A stretch of 34,597 nucleotides of DNA from Candidatus Nomurabacteria bacterium. Lineage in GTDB: Bacteria; Patescibacteriota; Minisyncoccia; Phycocordibacterales; CAIZLB01. The stretch spans positions 139,919 to 174,515 of the forward strand of contig CALRFG010000001.1 in NCBI GenBank assembly GCA_943356525.1, written 5' to 3'. The notes beneath the pieces were generated by a model, which was given only the letters and a program-made list of their open reading frames with translations, had not been told where the DNA came from and did no database searches. Every line of letters starts with the position of its first letter. The first letter of the stretch is position 1. The position numbers were made by a program, and so were the translations under genes. This document shows positions 29,962 through 34,597 of this stretch, piece by piece.

Positions 29962-30768
29962 ATGAAAAACATTAAAGTAAAAAATATAGATATATCAATA
30001 ATTTCAAAAGATAAAAATGAGTATATATCATTAACGGATATTATTAAAGCTAAAGATGGAGATTTCTTTATTTCTGATTGGCTTAGAAATAGGAATACTA
30101 TTGAATTCTTAGGTATCTGGGAACAATTAAATAACACAGATTTTAACTATGGCGAATTCGCCATAGTTAAAAGTTATGCCGGATTAAATAATTACAAATT
30201 AAGTGTTAAAGAATGGATCAAAAAGACCAATTCTATAGGATTACAAGCAGTCTCAGGTCGTTATAAGGGTGGAACATTTGCACATAAAGATATTGCCTTT
30301 GAATTTGCTATGTGGATTAGTCCTGAGTTCAAACTTTGTCTTATAAAAGAGTTTCAAAGATTAAAAGATGAAGAATCTTCAGATAGAAGATTAGAATGGA
30401 ATGTAAATAGATATTTAACCAAAATTAATTACAAAATCCACACAAACTCAGTAAAACAAAATATAATCATTCCAAATAAAATAAAAAACTCAAGCATTAT
30501 ATACGCCAACGAAGCAGATATTTTAAATATGGCATTATTTGGTATAACTGCAAAAGATTGGAAGTTGAATAATAAAGATTTAGAAGGGAATATGAGAGAC
30601 TATGCAGATGTTATTCAGTTAATATGTTTATCAAATCTAGAGGTCTTGAATAGTGAGTTTATAAAATCAGGACTCGGTCAAAAAGAAAGATTGATAAAGT
30701 TAAATGAAATAGCTATATCTCAGATTACTTTGTTGGTAAACAATAATACTATCAAGAAACTTATCTGA
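29962..30768 (+). CDS. KilA-N domain protein (phage/mobile-element associated DNA-binding family)
   Basis: ORF 268 aa; DWLRNRNTIEFLGIWEQLNN, FNYGEFAIVKSYAGLNNYKLSVKEWIKKTNSIGLQAVSGRYKGGTFAHKDIAFEFAMWISPEFKLCLIKEFQRLK. Confidence 0.88.
   Translation: MKNIKVKNIDISIISKDKNEYISLTDIIKAKDGDFFISDWLRNRNTIEFLGIWEQLNNTDFNYGEFAIVKSYAGLNNYKLSVKEWIKKTNSIGLQAVSGRYKGGTFAHKDIAFEFAMWISPEFKLCLIKEFQRLKDEESSDRRLEWNVNRYLTKINYKIHTNSVKQNIIIPNKIKNSSIIYANEADILNMALFGITAKDWKLNNKDLEGNMRDYADVIQLICLSNLEVLNSEFIKSGLGQKERLIKLNEIAISQITLLVNNNTIKKLI
30141..30172. repeat. GAATTC-centred perfect 32-bp palindrome #3 inside KilA-N coding sequence
   Basis: TTTTAACTATGGCGAATTCGCCATAGTTAAAA equals its own reverse complement. Confidence 0.97.
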
Positions 30769-30770
30769 GT

Positions 30771-30798
30771 TTAAAGGCATCGAAATCGATGCCTTTAA
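30771..30798 (+). terminator. Strong hairpin just after KilA-N stop, possible terminator (weak U tract)
   Basis: TTAAAGGCATCG-AAAT-CGATGCCTTTAA, 12-bp stem, 2 nt after TGA. Confidence 0.6.
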
Positions 30799-30812
30799 CA
30801 ACTTGTTTATCC

Positions 30813-30836
30813 AACCTGGTTGAATTCGACCAGGTT
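30813..30836 (+). repeat. GAATTC-centred palindrome #4
   Basis: AACCTGGTTGAATTCGACCAGGTT; one T-G pair, otherwise perfect. Confidence 0.85.
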
Positions 30837-30885
30837 AATAACCTCAATTTGCCTTTTACCTCAAAAAAAGATATATTGTAGCTAC

Positions 30886-30968
30886 GCGCAGATGGCGGAG
30901 TGGTCAATCGCATCTGACTGTAAATCAGACGTCTTCGGGCTACGTAGGTTCAAATCCTACTCTGCGCA
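30886..30968 (+). tRNA. tRNA-Tyr (anticodon GTA); CCA encoded to 30971
   Basis: GCGCAGA...CTGACTGTAAATCAG...GTAGGTTCAAATCCTACTCTGCGCA+CCA; long variable arm. Confidence 0.94.
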
Positions 30969-31015
30969 CCAATATAATAGACACATTATATTTATAAAAT
31001 AAATTTTAAAAAAAT

Positions 31016-31180
31016 ATGCCACAAAAGAAAATAGTTAAATTAAGACATAAAAAATCAGGACAAGTTATAATCATGAGAAAATCTGGTAAACCAGGTTCTT
31101 CAACTATGCCAAAATTGAAACTGAAAAAATATAATAAAGTTACAAGAAAGAGAGAAGTTTTTGAAGAAGCGAAGAGATAA
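31016..31180 (+). CDS. rpmG: 50S ribosomal protein bL33 (54 aa), missed by ORF track
   Basis: MPQKKIVKLRHKKSGQVIIMRKSGKPGSSTMPKLKLKKYNKVTRKREVFEEAKR; C-terminus matches L33 pattern (KLxLKKYxxxxRxxxxxxEAK); sits between tRNA-Tyr and tRNA-Trp. Confidence 0.82.
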   Translation: MPQKKIVKLRHKKSGQVIIMRKSGKPGSSTMPKLKLKKYNKVTRKREVFEEAKR

Positions 31181-31189
31181 TCCTCTTAA

Positions 31190-31218
31190 TAAAATGGTCC
31201 CGAAAGGGTCTTTTTTAA
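31190..31218 (+). terminator. Probable intrinsic terminator after bL33
   Basis: AAAATGGTCCCGAAAGGGTCTTTTTTAATT; imperfect stem with GAAA loop and T run. Confidence 0.5.
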
Positions 31219-31249
31219 TTTACAAGATCCATGCTAGTATATGTCACAA

Positions 31250-31321
31250 GGGTCCATAGTTTCAATGGTAAAACATCGCACTCCAAACGCGAGGTTCTAG
31301 GTTCGAGTCCTAGTGGGCCCG
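31250..31321 (+). tRNA. tRNA-Trp (anticodon CCA); CCA end encoded to 31324
   Basis: GGGTCCA...CTCCAAA...GGTTCGAGTCCTAGTGGGCCCG+CCA; acceptor pairs. Confidence 0.93.
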
Positions 31322-31408
31322 CCAAAATAACGAGCATAGCGATTATATTTTTCCAGGGTGCCGAACGAATGTTCGGCCGAGCAAAACATTTGTGTTATAA
31401 TACACCCC

Positions 31409-32350
31409 ATGACATCACTTACACTCATCATATCATTTATCTTCGGGACCATTATCGGTAGTTTTCTTAACGTAATCATTTACCGTATAAACACAAACTT
31501 AAGCATCAGTCGTGGACGGTCAAAATGTTTTTCTTGTAACCGAGGATTAGAACCCAAAGACCTTGTCCCGGTATTTTCATACCTATTTTTCAAAGGACGT
31601 TGTCGAACATGTAAATCTAAGATCTCTATGCAATACCCTCTAGTTGAGGTATTAACGGGTGTAATGTTCACCCTAATAACATATTTTTATTTCTTTGACG
31701 GAGCTGTTTTTATAGGAAATAATATATTTAATGGTGGTTTAGTTTTACAAGGATTAACTCAAACTCCTTTTATAAAATACCTTTTCTACGCTTTTGACTT
31801 GACTACGTTATCTATACTTATAGCAATATTTGTCTATGATTTTAAACATAAAATTATTCCTGACAAACTAGTATATACAGGTGCTTTGATAATGTTTGTT
31901 AAAGCTGTTATAGGTATATTTATTTTTAAATTAACTGACCTAGAAGCTGCATTAATCTTGTTAGCTGGACCATTAGTTGCATTACCGTTTGCTTTATTTT
32001 GGTTAGTATCAGGTGGACGATGGATGGGGTTAGGAGATGCTAAACTTGCACTTATCGTTGGTTGGGGATTGGGTATATCTTATGGATTTACAGCGCTGAT
32101 GTATTCTTTTTGGATTGGAACTATTGTTATTATTGGATTGAGTTTAGTCAGGGAAATGTTGCAAGCTTTTTCTACACGTAACAATGCATTGGGTTTAAGG
32201 ATAAAATTTTTACAAAACCAGAAAATGAAATACTTTACTAGTAAAATACCGTCTTATAAACTTAGATCTGAGATACCTTTTGGACCGTTTATTATAGTCG
32301 CATTTTACATGATATATTTTGTAGGTAGAAATCTTTTGTGGTGGTTATAG
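31409..32350 (+). CDS. Prepilin peptidase (type IV leader peptidase/PilD family); start re-set to MTSLTLIISF
   Basis: FGTIIGSFLNVIIYR, CxxC...CRTCKS zinc motif, IFVYDFKHKIIPDKLV, GLGDAKLALIVGWGLG aspartates. Confidence 0.93.
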   Translation: MTSLTLIISFIFGTIIGSFLNVIIYRINTNLSISRGRSKCFSCNRGLEPKDLVPVFSYLFFKGRCRTCKSKISMQYPLVEVLTGVMFTLITYFYFFDGAVFIGNNIFNGGLVLQGLTQTPFIKYLFYAFDLTTLSILIAIFVYDFKHKIIPDKLVYTGALIMFVKAVIGIFIFKLTDLEAALILLAGPLVALPFALFWLVSGGRWMGLGDAKLALIVGWGLGISYGFTALMYSFWIGTIVIIGLSLVREMLQAFSTRNNALGLRIKFLQNQKMKYFTSKIPSYKLRSEIPFGPFIIVAFYMIYFVGRNLLWWL

Positions 32351-32424
32351 CCGATCATTTTACTCGTATTTTTATTGACTTTTTCAGAATTATCAACATA
32401 TTGTAATAGCCTTTGATGTAAAGC

Positions 32425-32452
32425 TTGACTTTGTTTTCGTTTCGAGTATAAT
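32425..32452 (+). promoter_or_regulatory. Probable rRNA operon promoter
   Basis: TTGACT - 16 bp - TATAAT upstream of 16S. Confidence 0.7.
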
Positions 32453-32650
32453 AGACACCCATACGGTATAGAAATAATACTCTTAAAAGCTAGAAGCATT
32501 TAAGAAAAATTTCTAAGACAAATACCTTGAAAATTAAATAGAATACATACATCATAATATGCATCATAGATTTTATATGATGCAAGAACATTGTACTGAT
32601 TTTGTACAATGAGCAAGAATTTATATTATTAATTTAATTTAAATCAAATC

Positions 32651-32671
32651 CTTTCTTTTGTTCTGTTTGAG
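32651..32671 (+). other. 5' strand of pre-16S processing stem
   Basis: CTTTCTTTTGTTCTGTTTGAG is complementary to CTTAAACAGAACAAAAGAAA at 34362-34381. Confidence 0.8.
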
Positions 32672-32675
32672 TTTT

Positions 32676-34205
<1,530 letters not shown>

Positions 34206-34361
34206 GAAAACTGTCTATGTCACCTGATTTATCAGGTTGCATCAGATTTATAACGGTCGTTACTGATTTTTTAAGCAATTAAAACTTCAACAGTTCTTAT
34301 ATGCTGTCGTTCATATAAGCGAAGAAATTCGTAAAATTTTGACACTTTGGAAAGACAGAGA

Positions 34362-34381
34362 CTTAAACAGAACAAAAGAAA
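34362..34381 (+). other. 3' strand of pre-16S processing stem
   Basis: CTTAAACAGAACAAAAGAAA complementary to 32651-32671. Confidence 0.8.
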
Positions 34382-34523
34382 TTGTTTGATTAAGTTAAGT
34401 TAATAATAATTCTTCTAATATTATGATGTCGTGATTTGTTAAATAAACTAAAATATGTATAATAGTTATACGTAGTATTTTTTCTTATGGGAAAATAACT
34501 ACACATAGTGTGTTATAACACAT

Positions 34524-34596
34524 GCGCGCGTAGCTCAGTTGGTAGAGCGCTCGACTGATACTCGAAAGGTCCTTGGTTCAAATCCAAGCGCGCGCA
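34524..34596 (+). tRNA. tRNA-Ile (anticodon GAT) in the rRNA spacer
   Basis: GCGCGCGTAGCTCAGTTGGTAGAGCGC...CTGATAC...GGTTCAAATCCAAGCGCGCGCA; window ends right after it. Confidence 0.94.
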
Positions 34597-34597
34597 C

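Noticed and set aside
30103-30108. Another GAATTC in the KilA-N gene (NTIEFLGI), preceded by AAT at the same distance
   Set aside because: Arms ACTATT/TTAGGT are not complementary, so it is not a member of the palindrome family.
30766-30768. TGA at the KilA-N end as a recoded codon (as in Gracilibacteria)
   Set aside because: A terminator-like hairpin follows directly, the reading frame has no useful extension, and tRNA-Trp has a CCA anticodon; the standard bacterial code fits.
31231-31461. ORFs overlapping tRNA-Trp (both strands)
   Set aside because: They translate tRNA sequence and the prepilin peptidase upstream region; the peptidase ATG at 31409 is better supported.
34220-34225. TCACCT downstream of 16S as a displaced anti-SD
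   Set aside because: It is within a local hairpin ACCTGATTTATCAGGT about 26 nt past the expected position and lacks CCTCC; kept only as a caveat.

Overview
AT-rich window that looks like a Candidate Phyla Radiation/Patescibacteria (Parcubacteria-like) chromosome; the taxonomy is inferred from gene content and 16S signatures. It holds an S10-spc ribosomal protein operon (S10-L3-L4-L23-L2-S19-L22-S3-L16-S17-L14-L24-L5-S14-S8-L6-L18-S5-L15-secY-adk-map) with no uL29 or uL30 gene in its usual slot. After map come a TraG/VirD4-like ATPase with two large secreted proteins, engB with tRNA-Leu and tRNA-Cys, a type IV pilin, rbfA-infB, a cysteine desulfurase, thrS, an NAD kinase-like gene, a Clp ATPase, a KilA-N gene, tRNA-Tyr, bL33, tRNA-Trp, a prepilin peptidase, 16S rRNA and tRNA-Ile. 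Two signals stand out. (1) Four GAATTC-centred palindromes share outer AAY/RTT blocks and have variable but mutually complementary inner arms. All four lie within 1.26 kb: three flank the KilA-N gene and one is inside its coding sequence. Read in the frame where GAATTC is Glu-Phe, each spells N-x-x-E-F-x-x-[I/V]. (2) The 16S 3' end has an intact helix 45 but GGAUUUAUUCAAG where GGAUCACCUCC is expected. Genes lack Shine-Dalgarno motifs: operon-internal genes use AAATAT-ATG contexts, and many first genes have a -10 box 6-9 nt before ATG (predicted leaderless or nearly so). Other observations include a ClpB-type middle domain combined with a ClpP-type IGF loop, a ThrRS without a TGS domain, and engB starting 4 nt after a tRNA. 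All calls come from reading the sequence by eye; no database search was run.
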